Shown piece after piece: positions 33,805 through 45,400 of a stretch of 64,000 bases of DNA. This DNA is from Parelaphostrongylus tenuis (lineage: Eukaryota; Nematoda; Chromadorea; Rhabditida; Metastrongylidae): positions 62,001 through 126,000 of the forward strand of contig JAHQIW010005076.1 of assembly GCA_019055375.1 (NCBI GenBank), in the 5' to 3' direction. Under the pieces are notes generated by a model, which worked only from the letters and a program-made list of their open reading frames with translations, was not told the DNA's origin and ran no database searches. Positions within the stretch are counted from its first letter, which is position 1. Each line of letters starts with the position of its first letter. The position numbers and the translations under genes are program-made.

Positions 33805-34853
33805 TCTTTTTTCTATCGCTTTCGTGAAGAAATCGGACCAACGGGTCAGTGGTCTTCCTTTGGAGCGCTTGACGTCCCGAGAAATCCAGACGATAACGGC
33901 TCTCGTCCATCGGTTGTCATTGTAACGCATCATGTGTCCGGCCCACCTTATTTTCGATATCCTGGGTGTAGAACGGCGTTTCTGATTTTCTATCGTTTAC
34001 GTAGGTCTTAACTTCGGATCTCTTCTCTCATTTGCAAGATACGTGATACTCCTAGCATAGACCTTTCGACTGCGCGTTAGACAATGGCAAATTATTTTTT
34101 ATCCTGCTTACGTAGCGACCAGGTTTCTGCTGCATACGTTTCTCGAGTCGAAAAGGTGGGCACGGAATCGAATGTTCTTAGCCTCTTCACTACTTCTTCG
34201 ATGCTCATAAGTGTTCCCGAAGCTGCTCGTTTCTTCCTGCTTAACTCTGGAGCTAGGTCGTTCATCATGTTGATTTCACGACCTAGATAGATGTAACTGG
34301 AGCATTCGGAGATTGTCGTTCGGTTGAGCGTGAATGGGGCATTCAGAACCCATCTGTTCCTCATGGACATCGTTTTCCTTAGATTTGGTTGAAGACCAAT
34401 CTTTTCACAAGAGTTATCACAATCGGTCAACATTTGTTCCGCTTGGCTGATGTTTGGTGTCATGAGAACGATATCGTCAGCAAAGCGAAGATGGTTCAAT
34501 TGTCTGCCGTCAATTTTAACTCCCATATCGTCCCATTCTAATGTTCGCATGACGTTTTGTAAGGTTGCAGTGAATAGTTCTGGCGAAATTGTATCGCCTT
34601 GTTAAAATCCTCTTCTTACGTCAATGGTGATATTGTTGTAAAATGGAGATATCTTGGTCGTGAAATCTTCGTAAAGCTCACGAAAGATCATTATGTACCG
34701 AGTAGGGACGCCCTGGTTATCCAGAGCCTTCATTACCGCTTCTGTTTCCACTGAATCAAAGGCTTTTTTCAGATCGATGTAAGTGAGAAAAAAGTGATTG
34801 TTTGTACTCTAGTGAAACTTCAATGAGTTTTGTAACCGTGTGGATGTGGTCCT
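33805..34853 (-). mobile_element. RTE LINE internal fragment (reverse transcriptase)
   Basis: Minus-strand RT: LNHLRFADDIVLMTPNISQA (active-site FADD at about 34475-34495), then SSYIYLGREINMM and RTLEWDDMGV in the 34092-34550 frame, with the FIDLKKAF region to about 34760 in other frames. Both element ends are missing. It lies between the srx copy A 3' end and the 34860 block, as the fuller copy at 48944 does in unit B, so one insertion probably predates the duplication. Confidence 0.85.
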
Positions 34854-34859
34854 TTAATC

Positions 34860-35300
34860 AGAGAGAACTAAATAGGCGACTACAATGATATTGAGATTTG
34901 ACAAGAGACTTTGTAACAATGGCGTTTTTCGCAAGTTTTGAATTCTGATAACATAATAAATTTCCGATTTGTTGGCTTGCATACAAAGTATGTGAACCGC
35001 ACATAAGCAGTGCAACAAATGTTATGACCAGTGTAGTGAACAGCCACTGAAAACACTAAGACTACTGCAACGAAGATGGTTATTAATTGAGCAAAATTGC
35101 ATGAGGATGAGAAAAGCAGAATACCATGAGTGTTCATCAGATCTCAATGCAAACACTATATATTTGACCTTGAAGAACAACGAAGAGGTGGCTGATTGAA
35201 TTTGGCACCCATGCAATGGCCTGTAGTGTAGTACCGACGTGACTGGTTGATCATGTTGTCAGCGTAACCTATATGCTTCTTCATTTCGTTCTTTAAGCGA
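34860..35300. repeat. Duplicated block, right end of unit A
   Basis: Matches 52140-52560 (GACTACAATGAT, ACAGCCACTGAAAACACTAA, CATGCAATGGCCTGT, TGTTGTCAGCGTAACCTA). The minus strand in both starts MH..., SATS, and shares SVF-GC (35022-35216 and 52213-52476), so it may be an exon of a minus-strand gene, now diverged. No family recognised. Confidence 0.55.
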
Positions 35301-35505
35301 AACACGAGATGTTACATTAATCTTTATTAAACAGCTGACGCTTCGGCAGTTCATCTCCTTCAGAGCCTGGAAAGATCAAGTTTGCCGTAACCTCGGCTGT
35401 TGAATAAAGATCAATGTAACACCTCGTGTTTCCTCGAAGAAGAAAATAAGAAATTATTGAAGCATGCCGAGGTATAGACAGTCGGTTTGGGAATTAAAAC
35501 AATTC
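35290..35505. repeat. PLE 3' ends, back-to-back
   Basis: The left part is antisense PLE 3' sequence (CACGAGATGTTACATTAATC, CTTCGGCAGTTCATCTCC, TCAGAGCCTGGAAAGATCAA). The right part is sense (CGGCTGTTGAATAAAGATC, CACCTCGTGTTTCC, GAAGCATGCCGAGGTATAGA). It is a miniature of the inverted arrangement at 22540-24705 with no coding part. Confidence 0.7.
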
Positions 35506-37079
35506 TTCTATTTTAGTGTTTTTTAACGATAATACAATGTAGTCATATATATATATATTTGGATATATAAAATAGATGAATTTTAGTGCGTTAATTGATG
35601 AGTGCAAAACATTCAGTCCCAGGTCGTTCCACTCATACCAATGTCTGCTGCAGTTTGAAAAAGTGAATGTATGATGATTAAATATTGTGTTTCACCTTTC
35701 TGCTACATGTTTGAATTTCAACACATTTCAGTCAAATTATCGCTGCTCGTAAACCTATCTTGCCGATGCTTGTGATAAAGATAGTGAGCTTCCTATTTGA
35801 GCTTCTTACTAGAGGATAACAAATAAACGCCTAGTTTTATATTACTGCTTGGTTTTCTAAGGCAAAAATGTGAATACTTGACTGTACGACATTAAACAGT
35901 ATCTTTTCTGCCAAAACAAAATAAACAGCGATGAGCTAAATTTCCCTCAAGTTGATAGACGAATTACCAGTGGAATAGCGTTATGAGCTGGTGCATATTC
36001 AGCTTGCACCAACTAAATCGGCAGCTTAGGATAAGCACTGGCTTTTTTCCTGAGTAAAAAAATAATGGCCGACTACGTTGCTAGCATTTTCGCTGTGCTG
36101 ATGAATGACCAAATACAGTACTGAAGTCAGCATTCTTCCTAAGATGCACAAGTGGTTTCTGTTGTTACTGAGATTTAAACGGATAATACATTTGCAACAT
36201 ACATCATGATATAGTGAGCCCAGAAGAGGAGGTCGTAATATATCTTAAGCAGAAATAATTGCAATATGTCAAAAATATTCTGCCTTTCAACAATCATTAA
36301 AACCGAGTTCACTTCAGTAGATTTGCTGTGTCGTTCTGAATGCAAACGAATTTATGCCGATATTTCCATTTACAGCTGCAATTTGACCCAAATTTTCAGT
36401 TACAGGGAGCTTATTCTACCATGCATTTTTTGGCGCTATTTGGCGCTGAATTAGAAAGATAGGAAAACAATGCATTCAACTTTTTGACACATTCACCGCT
36501 TTCTATGAATCTTACATTAGAATTCTGCGTGGAGACCAACGGTTCACACTTTACATAGCTTGTCAGTCACATCGCAATATGAATCATATTTGATGTGCCA
36601 AATCACGCATGAGAAGTTGAGAAATTGCCTTTATTTAAATTCAATCAAAATGTTCATTTGGTGATTTTGCTATTGGAGTTATGAAGCTCTTTGGCTGACT
36701 AACTTGCAGATAGCCTGATCCTTTCAAGCTCTGAGACGAACGAAATCTGCCGAAAGTCGTGATATCAAATGTATTATAAAAATTCCGGGTTTGGTTTGTC
36801 AAAAAAATCTGTAGACTGCAGAATAATGGTATCAGTCATATTCAACAACTTCAAAGCTTTCAAAAATGTCAGTCGTAATTTCTTTCTTCATCAAAGAGTA
36901 TTGTTTAAAAAACCCGTTGGCTCGTTAAAGCAGTGAATCAATCGCTACATACTTTCACTCTTTATAATTTCCTAGATACCAACAATCGCCAAGTTTTGAT
37001 AGGAAGAAAACACCATAAATGAAAAACTACTTTTTCATGACACTGACAGTGCTACGCAGCCCACACCTAGCTTTTCTGC
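35506..37079. other. Non-coding stretch
   Basis: Contains a short (TA)n run at about 35545-35562 and a decayed PLE 3' motif near 36710-36770 (CTGATCCTTTCAAGCTCTGA, ATCTGCCGAAAGTCG). No gene. Confidence 0.45.
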
Positions 37080-37950
37080 CTTGTACGTCTACTAGTAAAA
37101 TATGTTCGGGATTCGAAACAATCTGAGAACGCTTTTTGGCAGTGTGAGGAGGGCTAGATTTAGGATTAAAACTTCTAATACGTTTTATTCTAAACTTCAT
37201 ATTTGGTTCGTCTTCACATCTTCACACTTAGAAACGAGAAATTATTGGGCTAGTTTTCTTCTTTATGAAAACCTCTCAATAGATTACGGTCAAAATTTCG
37301 TTTATGGTTAAAGTGTGACGTATTTGCCATGTATAAACACCAAAATTTGGCGCTGAATGGTACCTTTCTAACATAACAAAATGGCAAGTTATGAGAAATT
37401 TTAATATAGATGGATTTAGACCGCTTGATTTTCCGAGGAATCTCAGAACTTATTTTAGCACTAATTTGTGTCGTACCCTTTCACAAAAAATGAATAGTAA
37501 GCAGAAGTTGAAATATTGTATTTATATTGTGCAGTCACGCCACTTCTTCAAAAATATTTTGATATAAATTCACTAGGTACAACTTATTCCTAAAACTTAT
37601 AGCTAAACTTGTTTATCAGTTTTTTCATTGCGTAATGTTTTACTTTGAAAGAAGTTCGTTATCACGATTTGTCAATCACATTTTTCCTCATTCCTTCTCT
37701 TGCTCAGCTTGATGATTCCACCTACGCAATTTCTTTAGTAACAGAAGAACAGAGGTGCAGGTAGCAAATGCGAAATTTTGTGAAGAACATCACGTGAAAA
37801 CTAGCGATTTTATTCGTCGTATTCCAACTGCTTCTGAACTTCTACGCTCAACAATTCAAATTAAGTCAGCTAATCTCAGTAAACTAACTTTGTATCGCTG
37901 CACCATTGTGAGTGCCCATAAAGTCACCTGGTCTTTGAAGAGACCATAAC
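37080..37950. repeat. Segmental duplication block, copy B upstream part
   Basis: Counterpart of 20395-21060. The ORF at 37755-37949 (MQVANAKFCEEHHVKTSDF...) is open here but interrupted in copy A, so it is unlikely to be an old conserved exon. No family recognised. Confidence 0.6.
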
Positions 37951-38449
37951 AGTTGATAATGAGTGTGAATGCCATTAGGTAAGTAGTGATGGCGAAGAAG
38001 TGTAATGACCAATAATGACAACGTCTATCCTCTACCGTTTCCTAGAAGAAAAGGACGATTTAACTGTTGTGAATTTTTATTCGGTAGGCGAACTCATGTA
38101 ATAACGGAAAGCACGAAAGCATTGGTGATGCTCAGAGTAAGCAGTAATGTGTGACGTTGTGCAGTGCTCGTGGAGAAATGTTCACCTTCTGCGTTTCACA
38201 GAATTCACTAACGAGAAACTCCTGTCCATTTTCTTTTGCAAAGCGTTATGATGTGTCATCGAAAATGCTTGATCTGGTCGATCTACAACTGTATAAAGTG
38301 GAATATACACAAAGAGTGTCGTTTAGTATGTGAAAATATTTAACATCAGACGAGAGTCGTTACCACTGCTAAAAAGCAGTTCAAATAGGAGTAAAGAATT
38401 CTCAAGACTATACGGTGCAAAGTTTGACACTATAACTTCCTCGGTGCGC

Positions 38450-39440
38450 TCGTTGAATTTCGTACACTTATGAAAGATCTTATCATTTGAGGATTAGACG
38501 CCATAATATTTTTTGCATTGCGTCACATGAAGAAGTTTTCACTTTTTCTATTACTCATATAACTCGGACGAAACACTCAAGAGATTTGTGACAGAACATA
38601 TGAGTTATCTTCGTCTTTCTTTTAAAATAGTATGACCTCTTGCCGAAAATCGTAGAAAACGCTTCTTGTAATTCAAGGACACTTATCGTCATCAAATGTC
38701 ATCGAACCACCTTTAAACTATTAAATCGGTTGCCGCTTCATTTCCTCATTTACTTTTATCAAGGATGTCTTCGCATTATTGCACAAACAATTTCGAACGC
38801 TTGAAGCACAAGTTTCAGGATTGCTTCTCACATTTGAGATTAGGTTTATATTTTTTTCAAATGTGGAATTAAGTGTAAAATGGTGGAGAAATGTTAAGTC
38901 GCTGGATGCGCGTCTACCATTAACCGCTAATCTTGCGACCAAGTCACAACTGAAATCGTGTGTTTAAGCAACTCGGTAAACTTTTCTCGCATGAAGGACA
39001 TTGTAAGCATAGCACTCTTCATATATGTCCACCATATTCTGCTTATTGCTATAAGTTATGTGGATAATTCACTGCGCTCTGTGGCATTAAAGATTAAATC
39101 ATTCCGTGTCTAATGCCTGCAAAAAATTTGACGTTCCCGAGTCAGTGCTCAGGAGAACAATTTCTGTCTATGAGAAGACATTGAAACGAATGAAAATCAT
39201 CGTATGAATTAGAACTTAATGCTCAAAAAAACAGTGCGTTCCAGACTATAAACAGCAAAACCGCAGATTTTTCAAAAACGGATATACCAGGCAACTAAAA
39301 TCAAAACGAGCTGATAGCTGAGAAAATAAGTTTTTTAATCTATAATTCACAAAAGGGCTATAATACAGCGTTTTCTGTCTAATTCTTTTGTTCAGGCGCA
39401 TTTTTTAGTTACGCTGCTTTTTCAACATTGAGAATCGGGC
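38450..39440. repeat. Segmental duplication block, upstream of srx copy B
   Basis: Counterpart of 24780-25700 and 56180-56930. Conserved pieces include AAGTCGCTGGATGCGCGTCT and GAAGGACATTG. It is interrupted by stops in every frame compared. It could contain the srx promoter, but no motif stands out. Confidence 0.55.
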
Positions 39441-39451
39441 ATTTTTTTCAG

Positions 39452-42400
39452 ATGTCAAACTTTTCGTCCTCTCCGTTGTATGTTCACTCAGAGAATATTG
39501 CGGTATCGTTGATCATGGCCGTGGTAAGCCCCAACCTGTTCTTTCTACACTTTATGATAGTACAGCTCTCTTGTAGTTTTTCTGTGTGACTAATTTCTAA
39601 TGTTAACTTTACAAAATGCTCAATTCAAACCACTATCACACTATTACGTAAACCACCACAAGCCCATTTGATTGAAAATATTACGTAAACCTCTTTTATT
39701 GATATGCCCAAACGCACACCTTTGCTCTGCGCGGTTGGAATGGAATGAAAATGTATCTTGACAAATTTGATTCATTGAAAACTGCAGAATGAAGAAGGAA
39801 GCTTAATGTGCTTGATTTCACAAATTCGGACTAGGTTATGATGTAGTACATGATCTCTTTTACGATGATCCCTTTTCTATAATGGGGTATCTTTTATGAT
39901 CGGTAAGGTCACCAAAATGTGACTGAATGCATATTGTGATATTGATTCCAAAAATTTCTTTGTGAGAGATTCGCTCTTAATAATCAAAGAAGCGGGCATC
40001 ATGCGAATCCAAAGGGCTGGAATGAAATCAGTGAAAAGAAGTATGAGCTCATCTATGTAAAAAGCTACAGGAGCACTCGGAGCATCCATATGCTTCAAAG
40101 GTAAAGCTTTAAAATAGGTAGGCATTTAGGTAAGCTCTTTACCACGATGATTGAATGCCGCATAACTTGAATGATCTCATTCACCGACAACACGTACAAA
40201 GGTTTGTTCTACCGACACTGCAAAGCTTGGAAAAACTGGGCTACTAATCTCAATCTCATCAAGCGTATTACTATGATCTATCTCCTATCAGCTGCACATT
40301 TTCAGGCCTCTCGAAAGCTTCTGTATGAGGAATGTTTCAAAAACCGAGCAGTGGCGTAAAGGCCTCTGACAAATTTTTCACTCATAAACACAGCATTAAG
40401 CAAACGAATACATAAATTTGTTTACCCAGTGCAAAAAACGTGGGCTATAGAGGATCGCGTTCTAAAAATAAGATACAGTCTCTTCAATTGAGGTGCTTTT
40501 GGGTACACTCTTGAAGGTTATGTTGAAATTACTCATTAGCACTTTGTACGACAGGCCCACTGCACTAGCCTCATACTGCCACCGCGCGAGATGTCGAGCA
40601 GCCCGTAGTGCCGATTGCTTAGTGATGCCGACCAACAGAAGGAAGGTTGCTCGTTTGATCTCTCCCAATGACGTTTCACAGGGTATCTTTGGTATTAACC
40701 AGTTTTTCACGCTCTTTATAGACGTGATCAGAGCAAAAAGGCTCAGTTGTCTTACAGTTTACTATCGAATCATGCAATCATTGATCTATGGGATAACAAC
40801 GGAATCAACCCACACGTTTCGCAAAACTATCCGCATCCACTTCTATGAGCTCTTCTCAAAAGTTACGCGAAGTAAAAAATATGATTTTGGATCTCACTTT
40901 TACAAAATCGTCGAAAACAAAGCGAAAAAATATTGGTTGTGCGTTGTTACCTCGTGTATCTATGTCTCCTAACAAAAAGTTGAAAAAATGTTAGACTGAA
41001 AGTTTTCTTTCTTTGCTATAATAGTCACGTTATACGAGACCTTCAATACTAATCGGCAGCGTAAAATAACACCAAAAAGTCAACTGTAAAACGTCGAGTT
41101 GGAGAACGAATCAGTAACTTTCTTCCTGATGGCCTGCAATTTGCTCTACGGACTGCTCGTCGCGCTCGGCGAAGGACAACTAACACCGTATGCATCGTAC
41201 TTAGAGTGCTGATTCCCGAACATCCTGATATGCTGAACCGCATTGCTTGCTATGACTGCAGATTCAATTTAGCTGTGTTATTAGATTGCTACAGTAAAGT
41301 CAATATTACTGAATTTCAGATTGGATTGTTTGGTCTGGTCTCGAACGGAGCTGCTATTCTAGCCGTTCGATACAATCCGTTGTTACGGAACTCATTTGGT
41401 CTAATGTGCCTCTCACAAAGCGTCGCCAATATGAGTGTTCTCCTTATCTTCGTCTTCTGGCTCACTCCAGCTACATTGCTGTGAATATTAATAGTCTCTG
41501 GTTGCAAATATTTTAAAAAGTAGTCATACCCAAGGGGATTGAGTAATGAGCAAAAATGCGACTTCAAGCGGGAGTCGAACTCGCGTTTCTCTATACCGCG
41601 GATGCGTGTTACCACTACACCTCAAAGGTACATTCGCTCCACCACTCATTCTTCAATATCTTCATGATAGCTGTCAGCCACCAAACTTTAACAGGTTTGG
41701 TCGGATATGCGATTTAGCTTTGTGAACACAGTTGAGCTGACGGCCACTGTGATAAGTAACACTCCAAATTTCTAGTGTTTTTATTGCATTTTGCGCAGTA
41801 TTATGATGTTTCATATTAAACCGAGAGAATTTAGTGGTGAGTAAAAATGCTACAGATGTCAGCTCAACTGTGTTTATGAAGCGATATCGCATACACGACC
41901 AAGCCTGTTAAAAGTTGATGGCAGGCAGCTATCATAGAGATATTGAAGAATGAGTAGTGGTACGCAAGTGCCTCGGCGGTGTAGTGGTAACACGCGTTCA
42001 CGGTATGGATGAAACGCGTGTTCGACTCCCTTCTGAGGTCATATTTCTTCTCACCACGCAATTTTCTGTTATATACGAAACATCATAACACTTCGAAAAA
42101 TGCAGTAAAAATACTAGATTTGAAGTTAGTTATGATATATGAAAGTCTGGGCACCCAGTCACTGTATAAGTTTCGAGGTCGCAAAGTATTCGAAGTTTCG
42201 AGTTGTTAATAACAGTATTTATTCAGTGATACATTACAATAAGACAGTGTAGTAATGCAGCACAAACAACACAAGAATAGTACATTGGTTAAGGATTTAG
42301 CGAAGCTTGCCTTCTTCACAGCCTGGAAAGGTCAAATCAGTCCGAAATCCATTCAGCTAAAAACCGCCATAACCTGGGCAGAAAACGTAAGAAACAATTT

Positions 42401-45400
42401 TTTGGTCGCACAGCAAAAAGTTCAGTTTTGAAACACTCACCATTTAGATATTTCAGGTTTTCCAATTATTACTGGAGACCAGCCTCCTAGACTCAGTACA
42501 TAGGTGAGGTTGTGGCTGACTTAGGTTGGGAAGATTAGCTTGAGGTATGGTCCAAGGTCACGCGTTATTACGAAGCGCTCCTTTTTGCGGTTCATTTTTG
42601 TGCCTTTACAATGCGTCGAAAAGACCTCCAAAGTTTTAGGCGCTAATGTTTTTAATTCCTGTGCGAAGACCGTGAAATCAACGTCGATATCTGCTTTCTT
42701 ATGGTTTTGTTCCCTTACCTGATTAGTGAAGTTTTTGGGTCGGCGCTATGCTTCCCGGCTACGTGCTCTCTTACACGGATACAGAGTGGTCTATATAATT
42801 CGCCAATACATTCATTCATCTGCGCATGCCTCGCATTCGCAAGAGATTAGGTGACTTGTGCCAAATCTCATGCAGTCGACGTCTCTAGCGTTTGGGCAAA
42901 TTTGGCAGTTTTTCACTTCGCAGAAATGGTTATACAGTCGATTGCGGAGTATTTGTGCTTTAGTGTATTTGGTGGTACCTCAACTGCTGCTACCGAATTA
43001 TCTAAACCTGCTCTTTTTTGGGAACGTTCAATAGCTGAACTAGCTTCTTTGAAAAAAAAGCAGGATGAATGGAACCTTGCTCTAGCCAGACTTTCTGTTT
43101 AGAGGAGGGGGGGGGGGGGCGATTTTTCTTCAAATCTAACCTGAGTAGCTCCTACAGTATCATAGGCATTAGAGATAACAATTTTTCTCATCAAGCTCAG
43201 GGATTCCACCTTATTTCCATTTCCTGTGCACACATTTATAGCAGTTCGAGACATGTTTTTCACAAGTTCGCGTTTATGCGTGACGTAACAGAAGATGTGT
43301 AATGAATCAAGATGTTTTTGTTGCTTGGTTTGCTATACCATTTTGTGATATAGGAGTTCTCGGATAGGTTGACGAACGTTTATAAAAAAAACCAATTTGC
43401 TTTCTGTTTCTCACGGCTAATTTTATGTACTCTGACTGACTATTTATCAATTCAAAACATTTATTCGTACACTCCCGCCTTGATCAAACGACAAAGTTTT
43501 TGTTGCTAAGTTTGAATTCTTTGGTGTCAATCATCATTGGCTTACCATAAAGTAAAGGCCGGATATCGATTCCTGGGGCCTCCAGTCTAAAGGCCATAGC
43601 AGTCATAAAGGCCATAGCAAGGTTTCGCGCTAGTCGTTGTCCCATTGTCACCCCTCTGATCTGTACGAAATAATTCCCAGATCATCTGAAGAATGAGCAG
43701 CTTAGGCACTCTTCTAAGAGAGCCATAACCTGCCGAATGGAGAAGCCATACATGTTCGTGGTTCTTTCGTGCTCCGTTAGAAGCTCGCAGATGGTTTGCA
43801 TTGCGGACCCAATCGATACGTTTCTATAAAGAGTGATCACGTCGAAAGCTCCATTACATACGCATTGTTGGGAAACGCGTTACGCCGACGCTTTAGGAAC
43901 ATTTAGGTATTTGTGAGATGGATTGGAATGTGTTTCAGTAGTCGGACTTGTAATAAGTTTTCGAATCACGTTAAGCTGTCTGTTGATCCGTCTACACAGC
44001 TGATGATGAGCCTAACTTTGGACTTTGATGGATTAGTAGACGCAAGATTATTAGTTATACCAACTTATGAGTTCTGATAAGTAAGTGCAAGACGGGATAT
44101 GATGAAGGACCAAGCTTTAATCGAGAAATAACGGAAGGCATTGAATCGGCTGAGTTTGCTATTTTACCCATTCTTCTCTCAAGTTTCGATTTTGTTTGGA
44201 ATTCCGTGTCAGATGACGAACGACAGAGTGTGGTGCTCTCAAGATGTTTCTCGTTATCCAACTGAGAAGGAATTACTACGAACTCTTCTCCCTTATCACT
44301 ATCTCATAGTCTAATGGTTTTGAATTTCAGTAGCTCTCGTATCTGTCACACGCCGTTTTTCTGCGCTAATGTTAGGTTGGAAGTAGACTTTTTGCGCGAT
44401 AGTGGTTAAGGATTCTAAGAGTTTTGTTCGAAAATATGCGAAATTTAGCACATACCTTGGTAATAGGATTTTGTTGCCTGAAGAACGCTCGAGAAGAAGG
44501 CGGTGTTGGTATTACCCTGTATTTTGCTGTTCATGCCGTTGGATGATCCTAGTCCGAATTTATAGCGGAGGCGATCTTCAAGTTCCTGCAAATTGCGTGC
44601 GATTCTACCCAGGGTTTCCTTAGAAATGGGCTGCGCTGATGAAAAACGTGAGCCTATATTCCAAGAGCGAACGCGCATTATCGGGGAGAGTCATGCATCC
44701 TGAGACGGTGATTCTTGATTTATTTGACACATTATTAATATTAGGGTAACTCTTAGAGCTTTCAGACTTAATAAGGGTGGCATGCTATGTTATGAAGTGG
44801 TAGAATTCTATTTTACAGCGCCATTGCAACTAATTGCTCTTCTATAAAAGCTTTAATCCACTGAGAGAGCTCTGGAACGTTCTAGTATGGGAAACTGTGA
44901 AATTTTGCTACAATTGAATTATGTTATGGACAAAGTCTGGATGAATATTTGTTTCGATCCCGAGGTAGTGAAAATTTAAAAATTTCGATCCTTGTCGTGC
45001 TAGTGAAACCAACTTCTATAGCAACGTGAAGTTGTAAATTATACAGTAATACATTATTGTTTCTTCAAAGTCACTCACGACTCAACTGGAAACTCAAAGC
45101 AACTCTCGAGACTCTTTGCAAATCTAGAGAATCTTCAAGGCAGGGTGATCAGCAATAGGAAATAATTAGCTTCATTTGGGTGAAATTATTTTGAGAGATT
45201 TTTTTCACTGTGTTAAAATGTCAAACTTTACTGCTTTCAGTGGAGGCGATTTAACGACCAAATTGATAGGAAAATTATTCAGCATGACGAATATCATGCT
45301 CTATAACGTGTGCATCTATTCTCATCTCGCTATAGCCTTGAACAGACTCGTCGCCATCACACTTCCTCTACGAGTTCCCAGCATACTGACCTTGAGAAAC

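Noticed and set aside
41049..41243. Arg-rich minus ORF
   Set aside because: Short, low-complexity, within an intron, with no motif or counterpart in copy A.
41206..41484. ORF of 92 codons as a stand-alone gene or extended srx exon
   Set aside because: Only 41320-41480 matches copy A's exon 2, with acceptor and donor; the upstream part is intron sequence that happens to be open.
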